Under the pieces are notes generated by a model. That model searched no databases and had not been told where the DNA came from. It worked only from the letters and a program-made list of their open reading frames with translations. From positions 1-32,156 of the forward strand of contig JALFBL010000116.1 of the NCBI GenBank assembly GCA_022773395.1: a stretch of 32,156 nucleotides of DNA. Reading direction: 5' to 3'. Below are positions 17,072 to 26,381 of this stretch, piece after piece. This DNA is from Prevotella sp. (GTDB taxonomy: Bacteria > Bacteroidota > Bacteroidia > Bacteroidales > Bacteroidaceae). Each line of letters starts with the position of its first letter. Position 1 is the first letter of the stretch. Made by a program: the position numbers and the translations under genes.

Positions 17072-17377
17072 ATGAGTCAAAAAATTAGAATCAAGCTGAA
17101 GAGCTACGACCACAAATTGGTTGACAAATCAGCAGAGAAAATTGTGAAGGCAGTGAAAGCAACCGGTGCTATCGTCAGCGGCCCTATTCCACTCCCCACA
17201 CACAAGAGAATTTACACGGTAAACCGTTCTACCTTCGTTAACAAGAAGGCCAGAGAGCAGTTCCAGTTGTCTGACTACAAGCGTCTGATTGACATCTACA
17301 GTTCAACTGCAAAGACAGTGGATGCCTTGATGAAGTTGGAATTGCCCAGCGGCGTTGAAGTGGAAATCAAAGTATAG
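17072..17377 (+). CDS. rpsJ: 30S ribosomal protein S10 (NusE)
   Basis: 101 residues. S10 sits in the head of the small subunit and, as NusE, joins NusB and NusG in transcription antitermination of rRNA operons. The conserved [20 protein letters not shown] loop and the [19 protein letters not shown] end are intact. It is the first gene of the S10 group and is preceded by the hairpin spacer. Confidence 0.98.
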   Translation: MSQKIRIKLKSYDHKLVDKSAEKIVKAVKATGAIVSGPIPLPTHKRIYTVNRSTFVNKKAREQFQLSDYKRLIDIYSSTAKTVDALMKLELPSGVEVEIKV

Positions 17378-17400
17378 TTTAATTTTTAATAGTAATTGAA

Positions 17401-18015
17401 ATGCCAGGATTAATTGGAAAAAAAATCGGAATGACATCCGTTTTCAGTGCCGACGGTAAGAATGTGCCGTGCACTGTTATCGAAGCTGGTCCTTGTGTTG
17501 TTACTCAGGTGAAGACCGTTGAAAAGGATGGCTATAAGGCCGTTCAGTTGGGTTTTGAGGAAATGAAAGAAAAGTCTGCCACAAAGCCGATGCTCGGAGT
17601 CTTCAAGAAAGCGGGAACAACACCAAAGCGCCACTTGGCCGAGTTCAAATTCGACGAGGAATACAACCTCGGTGACACCATCTCTGTTGAGATTTTCAAC
17701 GAAACATCTTTCGTGGATGTGGTGGGAATCTCTAAAGGTAAGGGATTTCAGGGTGTCATGAAGCGCCACGGATTCGGTGGTGTGGGACAGAGCACTCACG
17801 GTCAGGACGACCGCGCCCGCAAACCGGGATCAATCGGTGCTTGTTCATACCCTGCGAAAGTGTTCAAGGGAATGCGCATGGCTGGTCAGATGGGCGGTGA
17901 CAGGATCACGACCCAAAATCTCAAAGTGTTAAAGGTAATACCAGAAAACAACTTGATCATCGTCAAGGGTAGTGTAGCTGGTTGCAATGGTTCAACCGTA
18001 ATAATTAACAAGTAA
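17401..18015 (+). CDS. rplC: 50S ribosomal protein L3
   Basis: 204 residues. L3 is an early assembly protein whose long loop reaches the peptidyl transferase centre. The loop is visible as [19 protein letters not shown] and [10 protein letters not shown], the latter holding the glutamine that PrmB methylates in Escherichia coli. Its TAA stop shares one base with the ATG of rplD, so the two are translationally coupled. Confidence 0.98.
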   Translation: MPGLIGKKIGMTSVFSADGKNVPCTVIEAGPCVVTQVKTVEKDGYKAVQLGFEEMKEKSATKPMLGVFKKAGTTPKRHLAEFKFDEEYNLGDTISVEIFNETSFVDVVGISKGKGFQGVMKRHGFGGVGQSTHGQDDRARKPGSIGACSYPAKVFKGMRMAGQMGGDRITTQNLKVLKVIPENNLIIVKGSVAGCNGSTVIINK

Positions 18016-18644
18016 TGGAAATTAACGTATTAGACATCAAAGGTCAGGAGACCGGGAGAAAGGTTACGTTAAACGAATCTGTCTTCGGAATTGAGCCTAA
18101 CGATCATGTACTCTATCTCGACGTTAAGCAGTATCTCGGAAATCAGCGTCAAGGTACGGCTAAGGCCAAAGAGCGTAGCGAGCACACGGGTTCCACGCGC
18201 AAGCTGATCCGCCAGAAAGGCGGTGGCGGCGCACGTCGCGGTGACATCAATTCACCGGTTCTCGTGGGCGGTGGACGTGTGTTCGGCCCGAAACCACGCG
18301 ACTATCGCACGAAGTTGAACAAGAAAACCAAGGAACTTGCACGCAGAAGCGCACTCTCGTACAAGGCACAGGAAAATGCCATCGTTATCTTGGAGGACTT
18401 CACTTTTGAAGCTCCAAAGACAAAAGATTTTGTAAATATTACTAAAAATCTTAAAGTTGATGGGCGCAAGGTTCTTCTTGTTTTGCCGGAAGTAAATAAA
18501 AACGTATATTTGTCGGCTCGTAACTTGCAGCGTTCTGAGGTTATGATCGCATCCACCATCAATGCTTACAAGGTTTTGAATGCGGATGTGCTTGTCATGA
18601 CCGAAAATGCGTTGAAGATAATCGACGGCATGTTAACAAAGTAA
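18015..18644 (+). CDS. rplD: 50S ribosomal protein L4
   Basis: 209 residues. L4 lines the exit tunnel constriction with L22. The extended tunnel loop is recognisable from [18 protein letters not shown] through GGGGARRGD to [13 protein letters not shown]. In gamma-proteobacteria L4 represses its own S10 operon; whether this happens in Bacteroidetes is not known from sequence. The start overlaps the rplC stop by one base. Confidence 0.98.
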   Translation: MEINVLDIKGQETGRKVTLNESVFGIEPNDHVLYLDVKQYLGNQRQGTAKAKERSEHTGSTRKLIRQKGGGGARRGDINSPVLVGGGRVFGPKPRDYRTKLNKKTKELARRSALSYKAQENAIVILEDFTFEAPKTKDFVNITKNLKVDGRKVLLVLPEVNKNVYLSARNLQRSEVMIASTINAYKVLNADVLVMTENALKIIDGMLTK

Positions 18645-18656
18645 AGGAGCACAGAT

Positions 18657-19001
18657 ATGGCATTTATCATTAAACCTCTGGTCACTGAAAAGATGACCAA
18701 GATTACAGACAAGTCTTCTACGGAAAGAACTTACAAGATAAAGGGTGAAGAAAGAAAAAAGGTGGCAGAGCCTAAGTATGGATTCATCGTGCGTCCCGAG
18801 GCAAATAAACTTGAAATCAAAAAAGAAGTTGAAGGGATGTATCATGTGACTGTTATAGATGTGAATACCTTGCGTTATGCCGGCAAACGTTCAAGCCGCT
18901 ATACAAAGGCAGGGCTGATCAAAGGACAGCGCAGAGCGTTCAAGAAGGCAATCGTTACTCTGAAAGAGGGCGATGCAATTGATTTTTACAGCAATATTTA
19001 A
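18657..19001 (+). CDS. rplW: 50S ribosomal protein L23, with an insertion near the N-terminus
   Basis: 114 residues, about 18 longer than the roughly 96-residue L23 I recall from Bacteroides. L23 borders the exit of the peptide tunnel and docks trigger factor and SRP. The family frame is clear: IIKPLVTEKMTKITDK at the start, then YGFIVRPEANKLEIKKEVEG, and finally VTLKEGDAIDFYSNI. The extra residues are a Lys/Glu/Arg-rich stretch at about 20-38 (SSTERTYKIKGEERKKVAEP). It lies shortly after E11, which corresponds to the glutamate trigger factor contacts in E. coli L23. A strong Shine-Dalgarno run, AAAGGAG at 18643-18649, sits 7 nt before the start, unlike most genes of this run. Confidence 0.97.
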   Translation: MAFIIKPLVTEKMTKITDKSSTERTYKIKGEERKKVAEPKYGFIVRPEANKLEIKKEVEGMYHVTVIDVNTLRYAGKRSSRYTKAGLIKGQRRAFKKAIVTLKEGDAIDFYSNI

Positions 19002-19008
19002 ATAAAAA

Positions 19009-19833
19009 ATGGCAGTACGTAAATTAAAACCGGTTACACCCGGTCAAAGACACAAAGTTATTGGCACGTTCGAGGAAATTACTGCATCCGTGCCAGAGAA
19101 GTCTCTCGTTTACGGTAAACGCTCAACCGGTGGCCGAAACAACACCGGTAAAATGACCGTCCGCTACATCGGCGGCGGTCATAAAAGAAAGTATCGTTTT
19201 ATCGATTTCAAACGTGAGAAAGATGGTGTTCCAGCTGTAGTAAAGACAATCGAATACGATCCGAACCGCTCGGCTCGTATCGCTTTGTTGTATTACGCTG
19301 ATGGTGAAAAACGTTACATTATTGCTCCCAACGGACTGGCAGTAGGTACGACACTGCTGTCAGGCGCAGAGGCTGCGCCTGAGGTGGGTAATGCCCTGCC
19401 ACTGGCAAGCATTCCTGTGGGTACGGTGGTTCACAACATTGAACTGCGTCCTGGACAGGGTGCAAAATTGGTTCGTTCGGCTGGTAATTTCGCTCAGCTT
19501 ACTTCTCGTGAAGGCAGTTATTGTGTGATCAAACTCCCCTCGGGAGAGACACGTAAGATTCTCAGTGCTTGTAAAGCCACTGTTGGTGTAGTAGGCAACA
19601 CCGACCATGCCCTGGAGCGGTCTGGAAAGGCTGGACGCTCGCGCTGGTTGGGACGCCGCCCGCACAACCGTGGTGTTGTTATGAACCCGCACGATCACCC
19701 GATGGGTGGTGGTGAAGGCCGTCAGAGCGGTGGACATCCACGTTCACGCAAGGGCTTGTATGCTAAGGGTCTCAAGACAAGAGCACCGAAGAAGCACTCT
19801 AACAAGTATATCATTGCAAGAGCTAATAAATAA
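19009..19833 (+). CDS. rplB: 50S ribosomal protein L2
   Basis: 274 residues. L2 is needed for subunit association and for building the peptidyl transferase centre. The C-terminal [14 protein letters not shown], containing the conserved histidine near the centre, and the RNA-binding [22 protein letters not shown] segment are both intact. It follows rplW by 7 bp. Confidence 0.98.
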   Translation: MAVRKLKPVTPGQRHKVIGTFEEITASVPEKSLVYGKRSTGGRNNTGKMTVRYIGGGHKRKYRFIDFKREKDGVPAVVKTIEYDPNRSARIALLYYADGEKRYIIAPNGLAVGTTLLSGAEAAPEVGNALPLASIPVGTVVHNIELRPGQGAKLVRSAGNFAQLTSREGSYCVIKLPSGETRKILSACKATVGVVGNTDHALERSGKAGRSRWLGRRPHNRGVVMNPHDHPMGGGEGRQSGGHPRSRKGLYAKGLKTRAPKKHSNKYIIARANK

Positions 19834-19854
19834 CAAAGTAAACTGAAGTAAATT

Positions 19855-20121
19855 ATGAGTCGTTCATTAAAAAAAGGTCCGTACATTAACGTGTCACTCG
19901 AGAAGAAAATTCTCGCCATGAATGAGGGTGGCAAGAAGAATGTCGTTAAGACATGGGCCAGAGCTTCAATGATTTCCCCGGATTTCGTGGGGCACACTGT
20001 GGCTGTTCATAACGGAAACAAATTTATCCCTGTTTACATTACTGAGAACATGGTGGGACACAAGTTGGGCGAGTTCGCACCTACACGTCGTTTCGGTGGC
20101 CATGCCGGTAACAAGAAGTAA
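19855..20121 (+). CDS. rpsS: 30S ribosomal protein S19
   Basis: 88 residues. S19 pairs with S13 in the small-subunit head and contributes to intersubunit bridges. It begins with the typical [12 protein letters not shown] and carries [23 protein letters not shown] and [14 protein letters not shown]. Confidence 0.98.
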   Translation: MSRSLKKGPYINVSLEKKILAMNEGGKKNVVKTWARASMISPDFVGHTVAVHNGNKFIPVYITENMVGHKLGEFAPTRRFGGHAGNKK

Positions 20122-20152
20122 ACGGGCTAAAACCATTTAAAAAAAGAAAATA

Positions 20153-20557
20153 ATGGGAGCAAGAAAAAAAATATCGGCTGAAAAAAGAAAAGAAGCCCTC
20201 AAGACATTGTATTTTGCGACACTCAGAGGCGTTCCGTCGTCACCCCGCAAAATGCGCTATGTCGTAGATATGATTCGCGGGATGGAAGTGAACCGAGCTC
20301 TCGGTGTGCTGAGATTCTCCAAGAAAGCGGCAGCCGCTGATGTAGAGAAACTTCTCCGTTCTGCCATCAACAACTGGGAACAGAAAAACGACCGTAAGGC
20401 AGAGGGCGGTGAACTTTATATTTCAAGGGTCTTCGTTGATGAAGGCGTTACCATGAAGCGTATGCGTCCGGCACCTCAGGGGCGTGGATACCGTATCCGC
20501 AAACGTTCTAATCACGTAACTTTGTTCGTGGACACTAAAACCAAAGAAGAAAATTAA
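20153..20557 (+). CDS. rplV: 50S ribosomal protein L22
   Basis: 134 residues. L22 lines the exit tunnel through a long beta-hairpin, seen here as [20 protein letters not shown], the region where macrolide-resistance changes fall. The N-terminus has a short basic extension ([14 protein letters not shown]) before the family core [19 protein letters not shown]. It ends 8 bp before rpsC. Confidence 0.97.
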   Translation: MGARKKISAEKRKEALKTLYFATLRGVPSSPRKMRYVVDMIRGMEVNRALGVLRFSKKAAAADVEKLLRSAINNWEQKNDRKAEGGELYISRVFVDEGVTMKRMRPAPQGRGYRIRKRSNHVTLFVDTKTKEEN

Positions 20558-20565
20558 TAAACAGT

Positions 20566-21288
20566 ATGGGACAGAAAGTTAATCCAATTAGCAACCGCTT
20601 GGGAATTATCCGCGGTTGGGACTCAAACTGGTTCGGAGGAAAAAACTTCGGTGACAATCTGGTAGAAGACCTGAAAATCCGCAAGTACCTCAACGAACGT
20701 CTGGCAAAGGCAAGCGTATCGAAGATTGTCATCGAGCGCACCTTGAAGCTGGTTACCATTACTGTTTGTACAGCCCGTCCGGGTATTGTCATTGGTAAAG
20801 GTGGTCAGGATGTTGACAAGCTGAAGGAAGAGTTGAAGAAACTTTATGACAAGGAGATTCAAATCAACATCTTCGAGGTGAAGAAACCGGAACTCGACGC
20901 TACAATCGTTGCCAACAACATTGCTCGTCAGGTAGAAGGTAAAATTGCTTATCGCCGTGCCATCAAGCAGGCCGTTGCTAATACAATGCGTGCTGGGGCA
21001 GAAGGTATCAAGGTACAAATCACTGGTCGTCTGAACGGTGCTGAAATGGCTCGTAAGGAAATGATCAAGGAGGGACGTACTCCCTTGCATACTTTCAGGG
21101 CGGATATTGATTACTGCCATACCGAAGCACTTACCAAAGTAGGTATTTTAGGTATCAAGGTTTGGATTTGCCGTGGAGAGGTTTACGAAAAGCGCGACCT
21201 TACCCCCAACTTCACACAAGAGAAGCAGGGCGGACGCGGAAACAGCGGCAGAACAGGCGGACGCGGTAATCGTAGAAGAAATAAATAA
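20566..21288 (+). CDS. rpsC: 30S ribosomal protein S3
   Basis: 240 residues. S3 helps form the mRNA entry channel. It shows the [20 protein letters not shown] start, the KH motif [16 protein letters not shown] with its GKGG loop, and the C-terminal domain segment [15 protein letters not shown]. The last 15 or so residues form a Gly/Arg/Asn-rich tail ([15 protein letters not shown]). Confidence 0.98.
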   Translation: MGQKVNPISNRLGIIRGWDSNWFGGKNFGDNLVEDLKIRKYLNERLAKASVSKIVIERTLKLVTITVCTARPGIVIGKGGQDVDKLKEELKKLYDKEIQINIFEVKKPELDATIVANNIARQVEGKIAYRRAIKQAVANTMRAGAEGIKVQITGRLNGAEMARKEMIKEGRTPLHTFRADIDYCHTEALTKVGILGIKVWICRGEVYEKRDLTPNFTQEKQGGRGNSGRTGGRGNRRRNK

Positions 21289-21311
21289 TGACGAAAAAGT
21301 AGAATTTTATC

Positions 21312-21740
21312 ATGTTACAGCCAAAAAGAGTAAGATATAGAAGACCTCAAGACGGGCGCGGCAATAAAGGCAACGCTCACAGAGGTACACAGTTGGCTTT
21401 CGGTACATTTGGTATTAAGACGCTTGATGCAAAATGGCTCGACAGTCGACAGTTAGAGGCTGCCCGCGTTGCGATTAACCGTTATATGCAACGTGAAGGT
21501 CAGGTCTGGATTCGTGTTTTCCCTGATAAACCCATCACCCGCAAGCCTGCCGATGTACGTATGGGTAAAGGTAAGGGAGATCCCATGGGATGGGTAGCAC
21601 CGGTTACACCGGGGCGTGTCCTCTTTGAAGTAGAAGGCGTTCCTTTTGAAGTGGCGAAAGAGGCTCTCCGCCTTGGTGCCCAGAAATTGCCTGTGAAAAC
21701 TAAGTTTGTTGTAAGACGTGATTACGATAAAAACGCTTAA
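21312..21740 (+). CDS. rplP: 50S ribosomal protein L16
   Basis: 142 residues. L16 contacts the A-site tRNA elbow and joins the large subunit late in assembly. The conserved [36 protein letters not shown] and [20 protein letters not shown] segments are present. The rpmC start follows 3 bp after the stop. Confidence 0.98.
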   Translation: MLQPKRVRYRRPQDGRGNKGNAHRGTQLAFGTFGIKTLDAKWLDSRQLEAARVAINRYMQREGQVWIRVFPDKPITRKPADVRMGKGKGDPMGWVAPVTPGRVLFEVEGVPFEVAKEALRLGAQKLPVKTKFVVRRDYDKNA

Positions 21741-21743
21741 AAA

Positions 21744-21938
21744 ATGAAGAGTAAAGAATTGAAAGAGCTCAGTACCAGTGATTTGGTAGAGCGCATGGAA
21801 GTTGAGATCGGAAAGTTGAACCAGATGAAAATCAACCATTCCATCACACCGCTTGAAAATCCATCTCAGATTAAGATTACTCGTCGTGATATCGCACGTA
21901 TGAAAACAGAACTTCGTCAGAGAGAACTTAATAAATAA
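21744..21938 (+). CDS. rpmC: 50S ribosomal protein L29
   Basis: 64 residues forming two helices, as in the family: [21 protein letters not shown], then the [20 protein letters not shown] helix. L29 neighbours L23 at the tunnel exit and supports SRP and trigger factor docking. Confidence 0.96.
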   Translation: MKSKELKELSTSDLVERMEVEIGKLNQMKINHSITPLENPSQIKITRRDIARMKTELRQRELNK

Positions 21939-21940
21939 CA

Positions 21941-22207
21941 ATGGTTCAGATGGAAACAAGAAATTTAAGAAAAACAAGAACGGGTGTTGTAGTGAGCAAC
22001 AAGATGGATAAAACCATTGTTATTGCATCTAAGTTCAAGGAGAAACACCCCATCTATGGTAAATTTGTCCTCAAGACAAAGAAGTACCATGTGCATGATG
22101 AGAAGAATGAGTGTAACATTGGTGATACTGTGCTCATCATGGAAACACGTCCTTTGTCAAGAACAAAGAGATGGAGATTAGTTCAAATAATTGAAAAAGC
22201 TAAGTAA
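21941..22207 (+). CDS. rpsQ: 30S ribosomal protein S17
   Basis: 88 residues. S17 is a primary 16S rRNA binder of the small-subunit body, with an OB fold. The core is [19 protein letters not shown], then [21 protein letters not shown]. Two starts are possible: ATG 21941 just after the rpmC stop, or ATG 21950, which begins at METRNLRK. The upstream one is kept because neither has a ribosome-binding site to decide. Confidence 0.96.
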   Translation: MVQMETRNLRKTRTGVVVSNKMDKTIVIASKFKEKHPIYGKFVLKTKKYHVHDEKNECNIGDTVLIMETRPLSRTKRWRLVQIIEKAK

Positions 22208-22210
22208 TTT

Positions 22211-22576
22211 ATGATACAAGCAGAATCAAGACTTACAGTATGTGATAACAGTGGTGCACGCGAGGCTCTTTGTATCCGCGTGTTGGGAGGAACCCGCCGC
22301 CGTTATGCAAGTGTAGGTGATGTGATTGTGGTTTCTGTCAAGAGCGCAATCCCTACAAGTGAAGTGAAAAAGGGTGCAGTATCTAAGGCTTTGATAGTAC
22401 GCACAAAGAAGGAAGTTCGCCGTCCTGATGGTTCATACATCCGTTTCGACGACAATGCCTGCGTACTGCTCAACAACGCTGGCGAACTTCGTGGAAGCCG
22501 TATTTTCGGCCCTGTTGCTCGCGAGCTTCGTGCAGTGAATATGAAAGTCGTTTCTCTGGCACCTGAGGTTCTTTAA
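22211..22576 (+). CDS. rplN: 50S ribosomal protein L14
   Basis: 121 residues. L14 lies at the subunit interface with L19 and is the docking site of the silencing factor RsfS. It starts [20 protein letters not shown] and contains [14 protein letters not shown] and [13 protein letters not shown], all standard. The start is only 3 bp after rpsQ. Confidence 0.98.
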   Translation: MIQAESRLTVCDNSGAREALCIRVLGGTRRRYASVGDVIVVSVKSAIPTSEVKKGAVSKALIVRTKKEVRRPDGSYIRFDDNACVLLNNAGELRGSRIFGPVARELRAVNMKVVSLAPEVL

Positions 22577-22596
22577 TCATTTAAAAAATAAGAGTA

Positions 22597-22914
22597 ATGG
22601 CTAAGTTACATATAAGGAAAAACGATACGGTCTATGTTCTCTCCGGTGAGGATAAGGGCAAGACTGGAAAGGTGCTCAAGGTGCTGGTGGCGAAAGAGCG
22701 TGCCATCGTTGAAGGCGTGAACATCGTCTCGAAGAGCGCAAAGCCCTCTGCCAAGAATCCGCAGGGTGGAATCATCAAGCAGGAGGCTCCTATACATATT
22801 TCAAATTTAAGTCTGATAGATCCGAAGAGCGGCAAGCCTACCCGTATTTCTGTCAAGAAAGACGGTAAGAATGTTATCCGTATCGCTAAAAAGTCAGGGG
22901 AGGAGATTAAATAA
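22597..22914 (+). CDS. rplX: 50S ribosomal protein L24
   Basis: 105 residues. L24 is one of the first proteins to bind 23S rRNA in assembly and lies near the tunnel exit. The KOW motif is visible as [16 protein letters not shown], followed by [14 protein letters not shown]. The stop TAA shares a base with the ATG of rplE, and the last codons contain GGGGAGGAG, which can act as a ribosome-binding site for that gene. Confidence 0.97.
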   Translation: MAKLHIRKNDTVYVLSGEDKGKTGKVLKVLVAKERAIVEGVNIVSKSAKPSAKNPQGGIIKQEAPIHISNLSLIDPKSGKPTRISVKKDGKNVIRIAKKSGEEIK

Positions 22915-23468
22915 TGAATACAGCACAATTAAAGAAGACATACATTGAAACCATCGCTCCTGAATTAAAGAAGCAGTTCAACTACTCTTCAAGTATGCAG
23001 ATTCCTGCTCTCAAGAAAATTGTGGTGAATCAGGGACTCGGTGACGCCACTCAGGACAAGAAAATCATTGACGTGGCGATTAACGAGATCTCTGCCATCA
23101 CTGGTCAGAAGGCGGTTGCTACTTATTCCAAAAAGGATATTGCCAATTTCAAACTGCGCAAGAAAATGCCAATTGGAGTGATGGTGACGCTTCGTCGTGA
23201 GCGCATGTACGAGTTCTTGGAGAAACTGGTGCGTGTCGCTTTGCCGCGTATTCGTGACTTCAAAGGTATCGAAAGCAAGTTTGACGGTCGCGGAAATTAT
23301 ACACTGGGTATTCAGGAACAGATCATCTTCCCAGAAATCAACATTGATGCAATTGACCGTATTCAAGGCATGAACATTACGTTTGTAACGTCAGCTCAAA
23401 CCGATGAGGAGGGCTACGCTTTGCTCAAGGCATTCGGTCTCCCATTCAAAAACGATAAAAAGGATTAA
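22914..23468 (+). CDS. rplE: 50S ribosomal protein L5
   Basis: 184 residues. L5 binds 5S rRNA with L18 and forms the central protuberance and a bridge to the small subunit. It includes [36 protein letters not shown], the basic [14 protein letters not shown] helix and [16 protein letters not shown]. It is translated from an overlapping start at the rplX stop. Confidence 0.98.
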   Translation: MNTAQLKKTYIETIAPELKKQFNYSSSMQIPALKKIVVNQGLGDATQDKKIIDVAINEISAITGQKAVATYSKKDIANFKLRKKMPIGVMVTLRRERMYEFLEKLVRVALPRIRDFKGIESKFDGRGNYTLGIQEQIIFPEINIDAIDRIQGMNITFVTSAQTDEEGYALLKAFGLPFKNDKKD

Positions 23469-23471
23469 GAT

Positions 23472-23774
23472 ATGGCAAAAGAATCAATGAAAGCACGTGA
23501 GGTGAAGCGTGCGAAACTGGTGGCTCGCTATGCTGAAAAACGCGCTGCGTTGAAGAACATCATCGCAAAGACTGACGATCCTGCGGAAGCATACGAGGCT
23601 GCGCGCAAGTTGCAGAGCATTCCCAAGAATGCTAATCCGATTCGTCTGCACAATCGCTGCAAGATTACTGGTCGTCCCAAAGGGTACATCCGCCAGTTTG
23701 GTCTTTCACGTATTCAGTTCCGTGAAATGGCATCAGCAGGTTTGATTCCCGGCGTGAAGAAAGCAAGCTGGTAA
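23472..23774 (+). CDS. rpsN: 30S ribosomal protein S14 (zinc-free type)
   Basis: 100 residues. S14 sits in the head next to S3 and S10. This is the longer form without the two CxxC zinc motifs: only one cysteine ([20 protein letters not shown]) remains, and the middle region [21 protein letters not shown] (in parts) is typical of the long type. It is followed by a 66-bp spacer, the longest in the spc part. Confidence 0.97.
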   Translation: MAKESMKAREVKRAKLVARYAEKRAALKNIIAKTDDPAEAYEAARKLQSIPKNANPIRLHNRCKITGRPKGYIRQFGLSRIQFREMASAGLIPGVKKASW

Positions 23775-23805
23775 TTTTCAGACAAAAGGCTACAATTTTA
23801 ATATT

Positions 23806-23822
23806 GTCGGGGAAGTCCCGAT
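23806..23822 (+). promoter_or_regulatory. Small hairpin in the rpsN-rpsH spacer
   Basis: GTCGGG (23806-23811) pairs with CCCGAT (23817-23822) across a GAAGT loop, with one G-U pair. Adjacent genes in this run are usually separated by fewer than 30 bp, so a 66-bp spacer with a hairpin may be a regulatory or processing site. There is no T-tract, so it is not an obvious terminator. Confidence 0.3.
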
Positions 23823-23840
23823 TAATTAAACATTTATATT

Positions 23841-24236
23841 ATGACAGATCCAATAGCAGATTATCTGACGAGGTTGAGAAATGCAATCATGGCTCATCAC
23901 CGTGTTGTTGAAGTACCAGCTTCGAATTTGAAGAAGGAAATTACGAAAATCCTCTTCGAGAAGGGCTACATCCTGAACTATAAGTTCATCGAGGATGGCC
24001 CTCAAGGAACAATCAAGGTTGCCTTGAAGTATAATCCTGAAACCAAGGAGAACGCAATTAGAGTTCTGAAAAGAGTGTCGACCCCCGGTCTTCGCAAGTA
24101 CACGGGATATAAAGACATGCCGAGAGTTATTAACGGATTAGGTATCGCCATCTTATCTACATCCCAGGGAGTAATGACAGACAAAGAGGCTTCCGATTTG
24201 AAGATCGGAGGTGAGGTGCTTTGCTATGTCTATTAA
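23841..24236 (+). CDS. rpsH: 30S ribosomal protein S8
   Basis: 131 residues. S8 organises the central domain of 16S rRNA and in Escherichia coli represses the spc operon. It begins MTDPIADYLTRLRNAIMAHH and ends with the conserved GLGIAILSTSQGVMTDKEA and GGEVLCYVY. The stop is 15 bp before rplF. Confidence 0.98.
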   Translation: MTDPIADYLTRLRNAIMAHHRVVEVPASNLKKEITKILFEKGYILNYKFIEDGPQGTIKVALKYNPETKENAIRVLKRVSTPGLRKYTGYKDMPRVINGLGIAILSTSQGVMTDKEASDLKIGGEVLCYVY

Positions 24237-24251
24237 TTGGAGGATTGAAGA

Positions 24252-24818
24252 ATGTCAAGAATTGGTAAATTACCCATTGTGATACCGGCTGGCGTTACTG
24301 TTTCTCAGAATGGCGGCATCGTGAGTGTGAAAGGCCCTAAGGGAGAACTTTCTCAGAAAGTGGATTCATCTATCATCGTTAAGATTGAAGATGGACGAAT
24401 TACATTTGAAATCGACGAGAATAGTCCTGTGAACTATAAGCAGAAGCAGGCTTTCCATGGTTTGTATCGTTCGCTTGTCAACAACATGGTTGTCGGTGTA
24501 AGCGAGGGCTATAAAAAGGAATTGGAACTGGTCGGTGTAGGTTATCGTGTTTCAAACCAAGGAAATCTCATCGAGCTGACGCTCGGTTATACGCACCCGA
24601 TTTTCCTCGAACTTCCCAAGGAAGTGAAGGTTGAAACGAAATCTGAAAGAAATCAGAATCCTCAGATTACTCTGGAGTCTTGCAACAAAGAGTTGCTCGG
24701 TTTGATTTGTGCAAAAATTCGTTCTTTCCGTATGCCTGAGCCTTATAAAGGAAAAGGTATCTTGTTCAAAGGCGAGGTTATCCGCAGAAAGTCTGGTAAG
24801 TCAGCTTCAGCTAAGTAA
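24252..24818 (+). CDS. rplF: 50S ribosomal protein L6
   Basis: 188 residues. L6 lies near the factor-binding site of the large subunit. It starts MSRIGKLPIVIPAGVTV and has the two-fold repeat of the family, ending around RMPEPYKGKGILFKGEVIRRKSGKS (in parts). GGAGG at 24239-24243, 8 nt before the start, is a strong Shine-Dalgarno match. Confidence 0.98.
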   Translation: MSRIGKLPIVIPAGVTVSQNGGIVSVKGPKGELSQKVDSSIIVKIEDGRITFEIDENSPVNYKQKQAFHGLYRSLVNNMVVGVSEGYKKELELVGVGYRVSNQGNLIELTLGYTHPIFLELPKEVKVETKSERNQNPQITLESCNKELLGLICAKIRSFRMPEPYKGKGILFKGEVIRRKSGKSASAK

Positions 24819-24836
24819 TTTTAATTATTTACGATT

Positions 24837-25181
24837 ATGACAACAAAGAAAGTAGAAAGACGAATCAAGATAAAGTTTAGAATTCGCAAGAGCGTAAACG
24901 GAACCGCAGAGCGCCCGCGTTTAAGTGTATTCCGCAGCAACAAGCAGATTTATGCTCAGATTATTAATGATTTGACCGGTAGTACGCTTGCTTCTGCATC
25001 ATCGCTCGGAATGGAGAAGAAACCAAAGAAAGAACAGGCTGCAGCGGTGGGTGAACTTGTAGCGAAGAGAGCTATCGAAGTGGGAATTTCCCAGGTGGTA
25101 TTCGACCGCAACGGTTATTTGTATCATGGCCGCGTGAAGGAACTTGCTGACGGCGCACGTAAAGGTGGACTTAAATTTTAA
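24837..25181 (+). CDS. rplR: 50S ribosomal protein L18
   Basis: 114 residues. L18 binds 5S rRNA and brings it into the central protuberance. The basic N-terminus ([20 protein letters not shown]), [18 protein letters not shown] and [20 protein letters not shown] are as expected. It is followed after 6 bp by rpsE. Confidence 0.97.
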   Translation: MTTKKVERRIKIKFRIRKSVNGTAERPRLSVFRSNKQIYAQIINDLTGSTLASASSLGMEKKPKKEQAAAVGELVAKRAIEVGISQVVFDRNGYLYHGRVKELADGARKGGLKF

Positions 25182-25187
25182 ACGATT

Positions 25188-25700
25188 ATGGCAATGAACA
25201 AAGTTAAAATAAGTAGTGACGTTGAGTTGAAAGACAGACTGGTTGCTATAAACCGTGTTACAAAGGTAACTAAGGGAGGTCGCACGTTCACGTTTGCAGC
25301 AATCGTTGTTGTCGGTGACGGCAATGGTGTGATTGGCTGGGGGCTTGGCAAGGCAGGCGAAGTGACTGCTGCCATTTCGAAAGGCACAGAGGCCGCCAAG
25401 AAGAATTTGATCAAAGTTCCTGTTCTTAAAGGTACGGTTCCTCATGAAATAGAGGCACGTTTTAGTGGTGCGCGCGTGTTCTTGAAACCGGCTGCTGCCG
25501 GTACCGGACTTGTTGCGGGTGGTGCTATGCGTGCCGTTCTTGAGAGTGCTGGCGTGAAAGACATTCTGGCAAAGTCGAAGGGCTCTTCAAACCCCCACAA
25601 TCTTGTAAAGGCAACAATCTTGGCTTTGAGCCAGATGCGTGATGCCTATACAATTGCCGGGGCGCGTGGTATCAGTATGCAAAAAGTGTTTAACGGATAA
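25188..25700 (+). CDS. rpsE: 30S ribosomal protein S5
   Basis: 170 residues. S5 forms part of the mRNA entry site and affects accuracy. The dsRNA-binding-like N-terminal domain shows [19 protein letters not shown] and [17 protein letters not shown]; the C-terminal domain shows [18 protein letters not shown] and [16 protein letters not shown]. The residues near the spectinomycin-resistance loop (VTKGGR) look ordinary. Confidence 0.98.
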   Translation: MAMNKVKISSDVELKDRLVAINRVTKVTKGGRTFTFAAIVVVGDGNGVIGWGLGKAGEVTAAISKGTEAAKKNLIKVPVLKGTVPHEIEARFSGARVFLKPAAAGTGLVAGGAMRAVLESAGVKDILAKSKGSSNPHNLVKATILALSQMRDAYTIAGARGISMQKVFNG

Positions 25701-25718
25701 GTGAAGGAATACTAAAAT

Positions 25719-25895
25719 ATGGCAACAATTAAAATCAAGCAAATAAAGAGTAAAATCGGTGCGCCTATTGACCAGAAACGTACGCTTCAGTCTTTAGGAT
25801 TGCGCAAAATTTCTCAGGTTGTTGAGTGTGAAGATACCCCATGTAACCGTGGCATGATCCGCAAGGTGCACCATCTGGTAACCATAGTGGAATAA
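25719..25895 (+). CDS. rpmD: 50S ribosomal protein L30
   Basis: 58 residues, too short for many gene callers. The translation runs MATIKIKQIKSKIGAPIDQ, then RTLQSLGLRKISQVVECEDT, and ends RKVHHLVTIVE, the normal L30 pattern including the RxTLxxLGL motif. It lies 18 bp after rpsE and 34 bp before rplO, its usual place. AAGGAA about 10 nt upstream is a weak ribosome-binding site. Confidence 0.96.
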   Translation: MATIKIKQIKSKIGAPIDQKRTLQSLGLRKISQVVECEDTPCNRGMIRKVHHLVTIVE

Positions 25896-25929
25896 TCAAA
25901 CGTTGAACGTTAATAAATAGATTTGGATT

Positions 25930-26376
25930 ATGAAATTAAATAATTTGAAGTCAGCACAAGGCTCAACGCATTCTCGTCGTCGAATCGGTCGTGGTTCAGG
26001 CTCTGGTTTGGGCGGAACTTCTACCCGTGGTCACAAGGGTGCGAAAGCTCGTTCTGGTTATAAGAGGAAGATTGGTTTTGAAGGTGGACAGATGCCTTTG
26101 CAACGTCGTGTTCCGAAAGCAGGTTTCAAGAATATCAATCATAAGGAATATCTTGCAGTTAATTTGTCAACTCTCCAGAAATTGGCAGAGGAAAAGAATC
26201 TTACCAAAATCGGCATGGCCGAATTGGTTGCAGCAGGCCTTGTTAGAGGGAAAAAACTGGTGAAGATTCTTGGAAATGGTGAATTGAAAGCAAAGGTTGA
26301 TGTTGAGGCAAATGCTTTCTCAAAGACAGCTGAAGAGGCAATCAAAGCTGTCGGAGGTAACACAATTATAATCTAA
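25930..26376 (+). CDS. rplO: 50S ribosomal protein L15
   Basis: 148 residues. L15 is a late-assembly protein with a long Gly/Arg-rich N-terminal tail that threads through 23S rRNA: HSRRRIGRGSGSGLGGTSTR, then KGAKARSG. The globular C-terminal half, ending with VKILGNGELKAKVDVEANAF, is typical. secY starts 5 bp downstream. Confidence 0.97.
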   Translation: MKLNNLKSAQGSTHSRRRIGRGSGSGLGGTSTRGHKGAKARSGYKRKIGFEGGQMPLQRRVPKAGFKNINHKEYLAVNLSTLQKLAEEKNLTKIGMAELVAAGLVRGKKLVKILGNGELKAKVDVEANAFSKTAEEAIKAVGGNTIII

Positions 26377-26381
26377 CTTCA

